NCBI GenBank assembly: GCA_016713925.1
Contig: JADJOH010000007.1
Coordinates: 669,501 to 733,500 of the forward strand
DNA length: 64,000 nt
Direction: 5' to 3'
Source of the DNA: Bacteroidota bacterium
Lineage (GTDB): Bacteria; Bacteroidota; Bacteroidia; AKYH767-A; OLB10
Within the stretch, counting starts at the first letter, position 1; each line of letters starts with the position of its first letter. A program made the translations under genes and the position numbers. Positions 28,100 to 38,545 of the stretch are shown here, in pieces. The notes below the pieces were generated by a model. That model was not told the DNA's origin. It made no database searches and saw only the letters and a list, made by a program, of their open reading frames with translations.

Positions 28100-30586
28100 T
28101 TAAACTGAAGCTTTCTTCTTCACTTTCATGATTACCCGTATGAGATCACCGGGATTAAACGGTTTGCTCAGGTATTCATGCATGCCCGATGCCATGCATT
28201 TATCTCTTTCGTCTTCTGAAGCATTGGCGGATAAACCAATAATCATGGCATTTTTCAGGACATTCGGCATTTCTTCTCTGATATGTTTCATCGCAGTATA
28301 ACCATCCATTTCCGGCATCTGGATATCCATAAAAATAAAATCGTAACTGGTCTCCTTTAATTTTTCCAGAGCGACTAATCCATTTTCCGCTTCGTGCATG
28401 ACCGGATTTTTTATAAGCATAGAGAGTGTTTCTTTTGCCACTATACGATTATAATAATTGTCTTCGACTATCAGGAAGCGTGAACCCTTGAGTTCGTCGG
28501 TATTGAATTCGGGTTCCGTTTCGTGAGCATTCAGATCCGATGCTACTGTTCCATAAGGAATGATAAACGAAAAGATAGTCCCTTTACCCGGTTCACTTTC
28601 TACATGTATACTGCCGCCCTGAAGTTCCACGAGTTGTTTTGAGATGGTGAGTCCGAGGCCTGTTCCCCCAAATTTGCGGGTAATGCCTTCGTCCTCTTGA
28701 GTAAAGCTTTCAAATATTTTATCGAGTTTATCGGCGGCAATTCCCTGTCCGGTATCAATGACGCTGAATTTAAGAATGCAACGATTTTCATCACTCGAAT
28801 GCTGATGCATATATTCCGCACTAACGGTAACACCACCCTCTGTCGTAAACTTTATGGCATTTCCAATCAGGTTGATGATAACTTGTGTAAGTCGTACCTG
28901 GTCACCTTCTACCAGTGCAGGAAGATTTACATTTTCTTCTTTAAGATATATTCCCTTTTCAATAGCATTCGCATGTAAGAGATTGGTAACCGTATTAAGG
29001 GTTTCGGCAGGGGAGAAGGCTCGTTTTTCAAAAGCGATTTTTCCGGCTTCAATTTTTGATATATCCAGGATGTTATTAATGATTCCTACCAGACTTTCAG
29101 ATGATTTCCGCATCACCTTCAAATAGGGAGATTGATCATCACGCGGAGATCGCTGGTTGAGGACATTGATCATGCCAATGATTGCATGCATCGGTGTTCT
29201 GATCTCATGACTCATGTTGGTCAGGAATTGAGTTTTATAGTGCTCGCTTCTGATGGCTTTTTCCTTTTCCTGTTCAATGATTTTGTTTTTTTCTTCCAGG
29301 ATTTTCGAGTATTTTTTGTTGGTTACAGCTCTGCGGTATTGTGTGAATCCAATAATTAAAAGCAGTATCCCAAAAAGAATTGCGGCATTGCGAAGAAATG
29401 TTTGAAGCGCGATTTGCTTTTGTTGGAGTTCTTTGTCCTTGTTTAGTAAAGCCACTTCTTTTTCTCTTTTCTCCGACTCGTATTGCATCTGTTTCGCAAA
29501 GGCGGCTTTGCGCATTTCTACGTTGTTCATGCTATCTGACATCTGTTTAAAAAGCTGATGCATTTCAAGTGCCTCTTTATGATTTCCCTTTTTTGAAAGT
29601 ATCTTGCTTAAAGTCTCACTGGCGTTTTTAATGCGTTCCGGAACTCCGATACCTAGTGCCAACTGCAACGATTCGTTCCCGTATTTATTCGCTTTTTCCA
29701 GTTCTCCTTTTTTATAGTAGATATTGCTGATATTGTTAAAGCATGCCGAACGGGTGACTTTATCTTCTGTGTTTTTCAGTTTGTCGATACAGCGCAGGTA
29801 GTAGGAAAGAGCTAAATCCATTTTTCCACTCTGATCATAATTCCAGCCAATATTATTCAAGGCTAATGCCTGCCCTTGAATATTCCCTGTTTGCGTATAA
29901 ATACTCAAGCTTCTTTTAAAGTAGTACAGGGCTTTTTCTAAGTCGCCTTCATCCTGAAAAATAAATCCGAGATTATTGAGCGACATGGCAATCCCGAACT
30001 GATCACCATTCGTTTCTCTTATTTTTAAACTCCGCTCGGCATAAACTATAGCTTGCCTGTTATCACCTTGTTTTTTGTAAAATAAACTGATGTTGTTGAG
30101 AAGAATTGCTATGCCGTTTTGATCTTTGATGGATTCCCGGATTTTCAGACTTTGGAGATAATATTCCATCGCCTTCTCGAGATTTCCTTGCCTCTCGTAA
30201 ACTGTAGCCAGATTGTTCAGGCTTTGGGCAATTCCGGCACTGTCATTCGTTTCAGTTCGTATGGCCAGACTCTTATAATAAAATTCAAGTGCCGGTAGGA
30301 GATCTCCTTTATTGTAGTAAGCACAACCTATATTGTTTGAAGCATTTGCAATTCCTCTTTTAAAATTTAGCCGATTGGATAAGTCATAGGCTTCTTTGGC
30401 ATAGCGAAGTAAGTCATTTTCATCCATAGAAAGATCGCTAATTGCGTAGAGTAAATGCACCCTGTTGGTATCATGTTTAGATGAAACAAGAAGCTGCTTG
30501 AGGCTATCGATCTCACTCACGTGAATGCCATAGCTGTTAAAGGCGGTCAGCTGCAGTAATAAAAGCAGAAGTAGAATTCTTGTCAT
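28100..30586 (-). CDS. TPR-containing hybrid histidine kinase/response regulator
   Basis: An 828-residue sensor. An N-terminal signal peptide (ILLLLLLLQLTAFNSYG) leads into about seven TPR repeats of the type NNIGCAYYNKGDLLPALEFYY (residues about 60-350), which should face the periplasm. A transmembrane helix (AAILFGILLLIIGFTQY, about 400) and a coiled coil follow. HisKA carries His460 in TNMSHEIRTPMHAI, and HATPase shows LIGNAIKFT, DTGQGI and FGGTGLGLTISKQL. The C-terminal receiver has Asp754 in FIFMDIQMPEMDG and Lys in YLSKPFNPGDL. The architecture matches the kinase at 41070-43814, its paralogue. No HPt or response regulator is adjacent, so it may feed into the relay encoded 10 kb away. 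The gene ends 75 bases from the convergent DAACS gene. Confidence 0.92.
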   Translation of the reverse strand: MTRILLLLLLLQLTAFNSYGIHVSEIDSLKQLLVSSKHDTNRVHLLYAISDLSMDENDLLRYAKEAYDLSNRLNFKRGIANASNNIGCAYYNKGDLLPALEFYYKSLAIRTETNDSAGIAQSLNNLATVYERQGNLEKAMEYYLQSLKIRESIKDQNGIAILLNNISLFYKKQGDNRQAIVYAERSLKIRETNGDQFGIAMSLNNLGFIFQDEGDLEKALYYFKRSLSIYTQTGNIQGQALALNNIGWNYDQSGKMDLALSYYLRCIDKLKNTEDKVTRSACFNNISNIYYKKGELEKANKYGNESLQLALGIGVPERIKNASETLSKILSKKGNHKEALEMHQLFKQMSDSMNNVEMRKAAFAKQMQYESEKREKEVALLNKDKELQQKQIALQTFLRNAAILFGILLLIIGFTQYRRAVTNKKYSKILEEKNKIIEQEKEKAIRSEHYKTQFLTNMSHEIRTPMHAIIGMINVLNQRSPRDDQSPYLKVMRKSSESLVGIINNILDISKIEAGKIAFEKRAFSPAETLNTVTNLLHANAIEKGIYLKEENVNLPALVEGDQVRLTQVIINLIGNAIKFTTEGGVTVSAEYMHQHSSDENRCILKFSVIDTGQGIAADKLDKIFESFTQEDEGITRKFGGTGLGLTISKQLVELQGGSIHVESEPGKGTIFSFIIPYGTVASDLNAHETEPEFNTDELKGSRFLIVEDNYYNRIVAKETLSMLIKNPVMHEAENGLVALEKLKETSYDFIFMDIQMPEMDGYTAMKHIREEMPNVLKNAMIIGLSANASEDERDKCMASGMHEYLSKPFNPGDLIRVIMKVKKKASV

Positions 30587-30660
30587 TTTCTAATACAAAT
30601 GTAGTGAACTCTTTTATTGCATCGAATCAGGCATTCACATGCGTTTGAAGTGTCAATTTG

Positions 30661-30701
30661 TTAAAAAGACGGAGGTTCTCCTATAGATGAAGAACCTCCG
30701 T
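30661..30701 (-). terminator. Rho-independent terminator of the S74/T9SS gene
   Basis: A perfect 11-bp inverted repeat (30669-30679 acggaggttct with 30691-30701) around an 11-base loop. On the minus strand the stem is followed by CTTTTTAA. It lies 56 bases after the stop of the 30757-32934 gene and separates it from the TPR kinase downstream. Confidence 0.8.
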
Positions 30702-30756
30702 ATATACCATTGTTAATTTGAAAAGTGATGGCTTTAGCAAACCATATACTGATCTT

Positions 30757-32934
30757 TTATTTTGATAAGATCATTTGTTTAGAGTCAGCTACTTTTCCAT
30801 CGACGATTAAAATATACGTGTATATCCCGGAAGCAAGTGTTCCACCATGGATTTCAGTTTGTCCCAGGCCTTTCGTAGTGATTTTTGTATTCAGTATTTC
30901 AGTGCCATCCATTGTATAGATGCTTATTGAAGCATTTCTTGTGTTTTGTGGGATGTAGTAACGGATAATTGATTTTTCAGAAAAGGGATTCGGGACATTT
31001 TGTTCGAGGACAGGCTGCTCTGTAGGGATGCTAGTGGATTTCAAATCAGCAGGTGTTAAATTACTATTGGATCCAAAGGTATTGCAACATTGACTCAATG
31101 CTGTTTCCATAGCAGCGAATTTGGATTTGAGTTCATTGATATCATTTTGCTGGGCTTCCAGTTGTTTGTTTTTCTCTTCAATTTGCGCCTGTTGTTGCTT
31201 GATGGCATTCACCAGAACAAAATCCATTGCACCATAATCTACTGCCAGGTAATTCTTTTCCCCACCATCTTTATCAGTATATGTCCATTCTTTTACCATG
31301 TAGGGTGCCCACTTTTGCAGCTCCTGAGCAAGTGTTCCCACGCCCTTTTCATTGGTGGGCATACCGGCCTCACCGGTATAATTAAACCAAACCGGGTGAA
31401 TTTTTTGAACCAGAGATAAGCCATCGTTAAAATCACTTACATCTTTTTTAAGTCGGGCATCAGAGGTGACTGTCCAGGAAGAAGACAATGGTTTGGCTGC
31501 TGAATTAGCACTTAGGTGTAGCTGATAGGCAGGACTGCTTAGGCCAATTCCTACCAAGGTTCCTGTAAAGGTTCCGTCAATAACTAAATTGCCCCCGTTA
31601 TTATTCAGGGTAAGGGTGGCAGGAAGACTGTTGGAACGGGCCATTATTTCATTTTCGTCAATGGTGACATTATTCCCGGTGATACTTCCGCAAACGAGGT
31701 AACCACCGGAAGCAAGTGAAACATCCGTACCACCGGAGACATGAAGAGGAACGCTTGGGGAAGCATTATTAATACCAACGCGATTGTTTACATTGTCCCA
31801 AAAAAGATTGGTGGTGGAGCTAATAGAGCTAGCGCTGTTCCAAAAACTAAATCTTCCTGTAGATCCGCTACCGGTTAAACCGCTTCCGGAAATATTTTGC
31901 CATGAAGCAAGTCCGGCAGCATCTGAAACCAGTACTTTTCCAAGACCTGGCGAGCCGCCTGTAATTTTAATTTGTCCATTTATATCAACGGCAGTGGAAG
32001 GAGAGGCTGTTCCAATTCCCAAACGGCTGTTGGTGTTATCCCAAAATAAATTTGCATTTGAACTCAAGGAAGTAGTACCCGTCCAAAAGCTAATGCGATT
32101 CGCAGCTCCGGTACCGCTTATACTTCCTGTTGGTGTTTGCCAAATGGCATTACCGGTAGCAGCCTCATAAGTAAGCACCTGCCCTGCCGCACCGCCGGAA
32201 ACCTTTAACGTGCCGTTTACTTCTATACCGCCGCTACATTTTATTTGTCCGCTAACATCGAGGCGAGCTTGTGGATTTCCGGTTCCGATGCCCACATTAC
32301 CATTCGAGCGAAGAATAGTTAATGCAGTGCCTACACCTATATTATTGATGATATAATCATTCGATCCGGACTTCATTCCTGTTTGCCAGGTATGATTTCC
32401 TAATAGTCCGCCGATGTTTTTAAATTCAAGCATGGCAGCCGTATCCTGATTCAGGCGTTCAATTATCATTTTCGCGTGGCCGGTTGTCCCCTGTACATGC
32501 AAAGTGGCATCAGCGGTGTTGAAAACCGATAAAGTGGCAGCAGATGTTGCAGTTCCGATACCCACTTTAGCAGTATTATCGCCAATCTGAATTTGATTGG
32601 AAGCGTTTCGGTTTAATACCTGAACACCATTAATGCGAAAAAGAGAATCGGTATTAATACTTCCTCCTTTAATGTCAAGTTTATAGAGCGGTGATTGATT
32701 TCCGATTCCTACTTTTCCGTTGGAATTAATGACCATCCGGACGGAATTATTCGTTTTGAATTTTATAGGTTTATAATCAGTCGTTCCGATAAAGTTGTTC
32801 CCGGTGATTCCGGTGTTCCCGTTTAAGTCCCAGAATCCTGTTGTTCCGGTTGTTTGTGCCTGCACATTGCTTCCAAGAGTAATCAACGACCCCAGGATTA
32901 GGGTAAATCTAAGTTTTTTAAAATTGTTTTTCAT
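30757..32934 (-). CDS. Exported repeat protein with S74 intramolecular-chaperone domain and T9SS sorting domain
   Basis: A 725-residue surface or secreted protein. The signal peptide LRFTLILGSLITLGSNVQAQ is followed by about 450 residues rich in Gly, Asn, Ser and Thr with recurring units (FWDNTNSRLGIGTASP, then FWDNVNNRVGINNASP; also VGIGNQSPLYKLDIKGG), a fibre-like beta architecture. Then comes a Peptidase_S74 chaperone with its hallmark TSDARLKKDVSDFNDG (Ser491 at the expected self-cleavage position), VGTLAQELQKW and YLAVDYGAMDFVLVNAIKQQ, leading into a coiled coil. The end is a T9SS type A domain (LEQNVPNPFSEKSIIRYYIP, then ASGIYTYILIVDGK). The T9SS domain after S74 would be lost on self-cleavage. 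It is downstream of the lanthipeptide-type genes and has its own terminator. Confidence 0.85.
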   Translation of the reverse strand: MKNNFKKLRFTLILGSLITLGSNVQAQTTGTTGFWDLNGNTGITGNNFIGTTDYKPIKFKTNNSVRMVINSNGKVGIGNQSPLYKLDIKGGSINTDSLFRINGVQVLNRNASNQIQIGDNTAKVGIGTATSAATLSVFNTADATLHVQGTTGHAKMIIERLNQDTAAMLEFKNIGGLLGNHTWQTGMKSGSNDYIINNIGVGTALTILRSNGNVGIGTGNPQARLDVSGQIKCSGGIEVNGTLKVSGGAAGQVLTYEAATGNAIWQTPTGSISGTGAANRISFWTGTTSLSSNANLFWDNTNSRLGIGTASPSTAVDINGQIKITGGSPGLGKVLVSDAAGLASWQNISGSGLTGSGSTGRFSFWNSASSISSTTNLFWDNVNNRVGINNASPSVPLHVSGGTDVSLASGGYLVCGSITGNNVTIDENEIMARSNSLPATLTLNNNGGNLVIDGTFTGTLVGIGLSSPAYQLHLSANSAAKPLSSSWTVTSDARLKKDVSDFNDGLSLVQKIHPVWFNYTGEAGMPTNEKGVGTLAQELQKWAPYMVKEWTYTDKDGGEKNYLAVDYGAMDFVLVNAIKQQQAQIEEKNKQLEAQQNDINELKSKFAAMETALSQCCNTFGSNSNLTPADLKSTSIPTEQPVLEQNVPNPFSEKSIIRYYIPQNTRNASISIYTMDGTEILNTKITTKGLGQTEIHGGTLASGIYTYILIVDGKVADSKQMILSK

Positions 32935-33055
32935 TGGTATTTGTATTTGAGATTTTAGTTTTTTTAGTGGGGTTTAATCTTGCTTTATCATGTAGCAATT
33001 TACATAAATGATTTGAATTGGCAAGAAATGTTGAAGCTATAATTAGAAGATTTAA

Positions 33056-35295
33056 TTAATCACCCAGTTCAAGTTGGTTTTTAACCAGAGTATAATAGAT
33101 CCCTCTGCTTCCTGTCAGTTCAGTATGAGATCCGGTTTCAGCAATTTTACCTCTGTCGAGAACAATTATCTGATCTGCGTTTTTAACAGTACTTAACCGG
33201 TGGGCTACAACAACTACCGTTCGGCCTTCAAAGAAATAATTCAGATTTTCAATAACTTTCTTTTCATTATTTGCATCAAGGGCACTCGTTGCTTCATCAA
33301 GAAATAAGAAGGATGGATTTTTGTAAACGGCCCGTGCAAGCAACAAGCGTTGTGTTTGACCGGTGCTCAGCGAAACACCTTCATTTCCCACCTCGGTCAT
33401 GTAGCCTTTCGCCAATGTATCTATAAATTCATCGATATTGGCAATTTTGGCTGCTTGTAGAATCATTTCTTCGTTTTTTCTTGTCCTAATGAAATGTTGT
33501 CTGCAATAGTGCCGTTGAAAATCATTCCATTTTGCATGACAACGCCGCATCTCTCTCTCCAGGAAGCATGATGTAAAGCTGTAAAGGGCTTGTCACCCAA
33601 ACGTATTTCACCGTGCCAGGGATCATAAAATCTTAGCAGCAATTTCATTAAAGTTGTTTTACCACTTCCGCTGGCACCTACAATGGCAGTGACTTTGCCT
33701 GAGGGAATGATGCAGGATACTTCATCAAGGACCGGCTCGATTTTTTCACTGCCATATCCAAATGTAACTTTATGCAAGTTGATGTCAGCTTTCTCCGGAA
33801 TGATAGTTTCTGTATCAGCTCCTTCAGGATCTTCTTCTTGTTGAATCATGACATCGTTAATGCGTTCCATGCTGAGTTTGGCATCCTGCCAGGAGATGAT
33901 GAACTCATGCAGTTGTTCCAATGGACTGCTCAACTGGCCAACGATCATGGTAATGGCAAACATTGTCCCCAGACTTATTTCACCGCCAAGTACACTTTTG
34001 GCCGCAAGGAACGTAATCAGAATCGATGTGCCTTGCTTCAGCATATTTGAACCTGTAAACTGAAATTGATTTATGACAAGCGATTTGGTCTTTAATTGAT
34101 ACAGTTGAGACTGGATATTCTCCCACTCCCATCTTTTTTGCCGCATGCTGTTACTGATCTTAATATCCGGCATTCCGGAAAGTATCTCGATCACTTTGTT
34201 ATTCTCCTTTGAGTTCACTTCAAAAAATTTAAAATCTATTTTCTTTCTTTTTACAAGAAATAATAATGTCCAGCCAAAACTTAGCAGAGAACCCGTTAGG
34301 AAAATAAAAAATATAACGGGATTGTAAATGGCGAGTACAATGCTTAGTACGATGAAATTGATCATCGAAAAAACAGTGTTCAGGGAAGATACCGTCAATA
34401 GATTTTCAACTCGTCGGTGATCATCTATTCGTTGTAATAAATCACCTGTGATATGTGTTTCAAAAAAGGAGATAGGAAGCTTCAGCATCTTTGTCAGGAA
34501 ATCAGAGACCATCGCTATGTTTATCCTTGTTCCCATATGAAGGAGTAACGACCCTCTGATAATATCCGTGATGCTGCTGCCGAGAAACAGGAGCAACTGT
34601 CCGATAAGGATCATGTAAATAAAATCCATATCTTTCAGATTTATTCCCTTATCCACCAATGACTGTGTTAGGAAAGGGCTTACAAGCATAATCAGATTGC
34701 TCACCAATAAGCCCAGGAGCAGTTTAAGAAATATTTTTTTATGGGGCGTAAAATAATTTAACAGGTAGGAGAAGTTCGGTTTTTTCTTTAATCCTGCTGT
34801 AAGGGGGGCATCATAAAAGGTAGGTGTTGTTTCCAGTATCAATGCATAGCCAATGCTATTTTCCTTTTCAGTTAAATCGGTTGCATCTAATTCCTTGTCT
34901 TTGGAAGCTTCGCTCATCCAATAGCCTGAGAATTCCTTTTCATTATAGGTAACGAGACCTTTGTCAGGATCGGAGATATAGTACTTCCCTGTTTTGCCGG
35001 GTTTGGGTGCCTTGTAGATAACGACAAAGTGATTTTCCTGCCAATGTAGAATGATTGGAACCTGCCTGACAATTTCCTTGAGTTGTTCAAGATCTAGTTT
35101 TGCTCCGATGCTGTGTAGTCCGATAGATTCTGCAGCTTCACTTATACCCAAAAGTGAAACACCTACCTTAGTGATATGACATCTGTCCCGAAGAAAGTCA
35201 ATAGCATATTCCTGACCGTAATATTCTGCGATCATTTTGAGAAATGCAGGACCGCAATCTCTTGCTCCTAACTGAAAGGTGTGTGGGAATTTCAT
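33056..35295 (-). CDS. C39-peptidase-containing ABC exporter (PCAT / LanT-like), frameshifted
   Basis: A full-length exporter of about 746 residues that cleaves double-glycine leader peptides and exports the mature product. The C39 peptidase is intact: Gln8, Cys14 (RDCGPAFLKMIAEYYG), His89 (WQENHFVVIYKAP) and Asp109 (YYISDPDKG). A six-helix ABC membrane domain follows (LLLGLLVSNLIMLVSPFLTQ onward), then the nucleotide-binding domain with Walker A GASGSGKTT, Q-loop GVVMQNGMIFNG, signature LSTGQTQRLLLARA, Walker B FLFLDEATSALD and H-loop VVAHRLSTVK. The frame breaks at a run of six A (coding strand) at 33474-33479; seven A would give QEKNEEMILQAAKIANIDEF. It follows lanB by 12 bases. An active C39 domain implies a GG-type precursor peptide somewhere. 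Confidence 0.9.
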
Positions 35296-35307
35296 CTTTA
35301 GTGTTTT

Positions 35308-38300
35308 CTAAACAGTCGGAATAGCTTTGTTTTTGTTCTTTTGCATGGCTACTTTGGTTTCGTAATGTTTTAACAAATAATCATACAGAACCAGTTCCAC
35401 TTTACGTTGCTTGCTGATGAACATGCGGTTGATGAACATATGCAGATGACTGGCAAGGAGGTCATTGAGCACATTTGGATTGTTTAAGACGGAGGGAGCA
35501 TGAAGTATATTTGCTATTGATTTTTTGTAGGATTCATCCCCTATACGGAAAAGGTCAATGGCCATTTTCATGTTTTCATCTTCTTCTCCTTCACTGTTCA
35601 TCAGCTGATAGATTAGTTTTTTATTACTGGTAAATCTTTCAGATATTTTTTTCTGCTGTGGACCGGAAATATTAAATTCATTGGAAAAACTTTCATGTAA
35701 AAGTTTTAATAAATCTCTCTTGCGAAGAAGGTCATATCCGAAGTCATCAAGAATAATGTCTAAGGTTTTTAATGCAATTTGCCAGCGATAATGTTCGCCT
35801 TCATCTCCCTCCAGCAGTGATATAAAGTTTAGAATGCTGACGGATTGATGGTAAAAGATGTTTTCACTGTCTTCAATTGTTTCAAGTCCATACCGCTCTA
35901 TTTCTCTTTGATAGGTTTCGATCTGAACATTATGTATGGAATGATGATCATTAAAGGGCTGAAGCATTTGCTGTAAACGATCGATTACTGTTTTCCAGAA
36001 ATCAGGATGGCTAGCATGATGGAATCTTACCCGAATATGATTTCCTGAATCCATGTAACGAATAAAGAAGAATTTGTCTATGATGCCTTCTTCCAATAAT
36101 GTTTCCGTTAGCGGTTTGATCGCTTCACATAAAACCTTTTCCGCTGTTTTCGTTCCGCAATATATTTTCACATAGAGCCATTCTGAACCAACCGGAAAGT
36201 AGCGCTGTACTTCAATTTGTTTTCGGGTTTCTGAGGCATCTTTAGAGACGGGAGTCTGAGCAATACTATTTTTATTGAATGTGAAAATGAACTCGCCGGC
36301 ATAATGCCCTTCCTCACTCTTGATCCAACTCTGATCGATTGTGTCAAAGGTTTCCGTTAAAAGACAGGAGTGGAATTTATTTATTTCCGCCTGAAGCAAT
36401 CGGATACAATAAATGTTTTGTAAATCAAGCATTAATTCGTTATCTCCTTGTGATAGTAATAAATAACGAGGTAGTTTTCGCTGTTGAGCTATCCTTTTAA
36501 ATATGGCCAGTACTTCATTATCATTTTTCTTTTCACACTCTTTGATGTCTTCTTTTGTAATTGTCCATTTCGCTTTGGAAATAATGTACTTGCCGTAACT
36601 GACTCTGGGTAGGAAGGGACGACTGTCTAATATTCCCCAACTCCAGCCATAACTTTTCATTTTTTGAAATTGTAAGTCGCAGAGAAATTGATAGACAGGT
36701 AATGTAGTCATTGAAAAATTATGTGCATTGGTCATGCGGGGAATTACCCGTTTCTTAAGTTTTTTAGAAAATAATACTACATTGCCGTTTTCAATACCTA
36801 CTAAGAGATCAGTTACGGGGATTTGAAAGTCCTTGTCTAAAGTTGAGCCGCATAAGTAAGGTATCTCATAGTTTCTCATAATTGGCCGCATTAGAATATT
36901 CCCAATGCGTGATTCGGGTAAATGAACGATTTCAGCAAAGATGGCGTCGGGTTGATGTGCTTCCTCTTGCTGAAGAATGGTGTTAGTTAAAGCTTCGATA
37001 TCAGGGTGGAGATGACAAAATCTACCAAGTAGGTTGCCCCCCGGATGGACCTGCTGGAGGATGAATAAAAACGGTATAATTTCCTGCATCAATTTCTGCT
37101 GCGGATGATGCATGAATTCGACTCATCAGATATACGGAATCAGGAAGTCCGTTCGGCTTTAATTCGCTTTTTGATAATCTTTCAATTGTAGCGTCGTCAA
37201 TTATCAATTCTGTTTTTTGCTGAGTAATGGCTTCCTGATAGAGCTGCCATTTGAAATTATCTACGTCTGATCCACTACTTGTTTGATAGGAATTATTTCC
37301 CTCACCGATTGGTAATTTATCAATGAGTGGTGATTCTTCCAGTCCACTTGTAGAAAATTTACCATAGCCAATGCCGGATTCAGTATCCAGAACTTCAACC
37401 AAAGGTATCCATTGACCTTCGTAGCGGTCCATAAAGGCATTTTTGAAATCTCTGAATATGTCATTTATTTCAGATGAGTTGGCCAGCAGTTGAATCAGAC
37501 TGCTTTCGTAGAGAAGATCATCACATACTCTTTTATTTATTTTACAATGCAGCGTTGGACGATAGCTGTCTATTTGAATCAATGTCTTTAAATGAACAGG
37601 TATTTCTAAATTTCGAAGATGACTGACAATATTACCATAGTAGATATTTTTATCGCCGGTTCCGGTTTTTATCTGTTCAAATTCTTTGTTTACATTTTCG
37701 AAGTGTTTAACATACTCTTCGGTATTATCTAATTGTTTTAATTTTTTCACGAGAGTTTTGAAATACTCCTCTCCTGTGACATTGGGTTCCAGATCACTGA
37801 TTAAAACCTGGTTGCTGATTAACTCATTCAGGAAGCCAAGCGCTTCTTCGGATGAAACTTCATTATCGGTGATGATGGCAGCTAGTTCCCGTGCTGAAAG
37901 TCCAGCTCTGGCAGCTTCGATTATTTTATCAAGATAGATGGATTTAGCAATTTGAACCAGATGATAGCTTCTTCCGGATTCAAGCGTAAAGCGATGCTCC
38001 ACATATCGGTAATTGTCGCCCAGGGGATATAGTGACGAGTTTGGAAAAAAGCGAAGTTGCTGATTTATTTCCGGCTTTTCTAACAGATGGGACAAAGCCT
38101 GGCCGGCATAATCCATGTCTATTCGACCATGTCGAATGATGGATGATCTGTTATTCAGTTCAATGGAAGTATTGTCATTGATTTCGCCCAGGGAACAAGA
38201 GGCAAAAAGTCCATATGGAGTACAGCGTGTACACATCCTGATCATGTACTTCGCAAGCGAAAGTTCCGTTTTTTCTCGTTTATCCGCTTTTTCAATTTTA

Positions 38301-38545
38301 TCGTCTAACCATAAAAGCAATTGTTCATGCAAATCAGGTGAGGCAATGTAGAGTGCTTCTTTGACAATAGGCTGTCGGTAGAATTCCTGTAATGATTTTT
38401 TTAACCATTCCTTATTATCTTCAGGATGTTCATCCACTAATTTTGTCCAGTTGAAGAACTGTTCGATCGGATAGAGCGGGTTGCGAACAAGGAATCCTGC
38501 ATGAGGCTGATACCACTCTTTATAGTAATTTTTTATTTTATACAT
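35308..38545 (-). CDS. Class I lanthipeptide-type dehydratase LanB, frameshifted
   Basis: One full LanB of about 1078 residues split into two frames. The N-terminal part (37022-38545) is the glutamylation domain: RNPLYPIEQFFNWTKLVDE, then EALYIASPDLHEQLLLWLDD and KYMIRMCTRCTPYGLFASCS. The second part (from about 37040) continues with GNLLGRFCHLHPDIEALTN and AEIVHLPESRIGNILMRP. It ends in the elimination domain also found in thiopeptide enzymes (YFPVGSEWLYVKIYCG, then IRYMDSGNHIRVRFH). The junction is a run of six G (37037-37042); five G would read GPSGGNLLGRF. LanB glutamylates Ser/Thr of a precursor using glutamyl-tRNA and eliminates to dehydroamino acids. The 5' end overlaps lanC by eight bases and the exporter follows at 12 bases. 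Confidence 0.9.
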
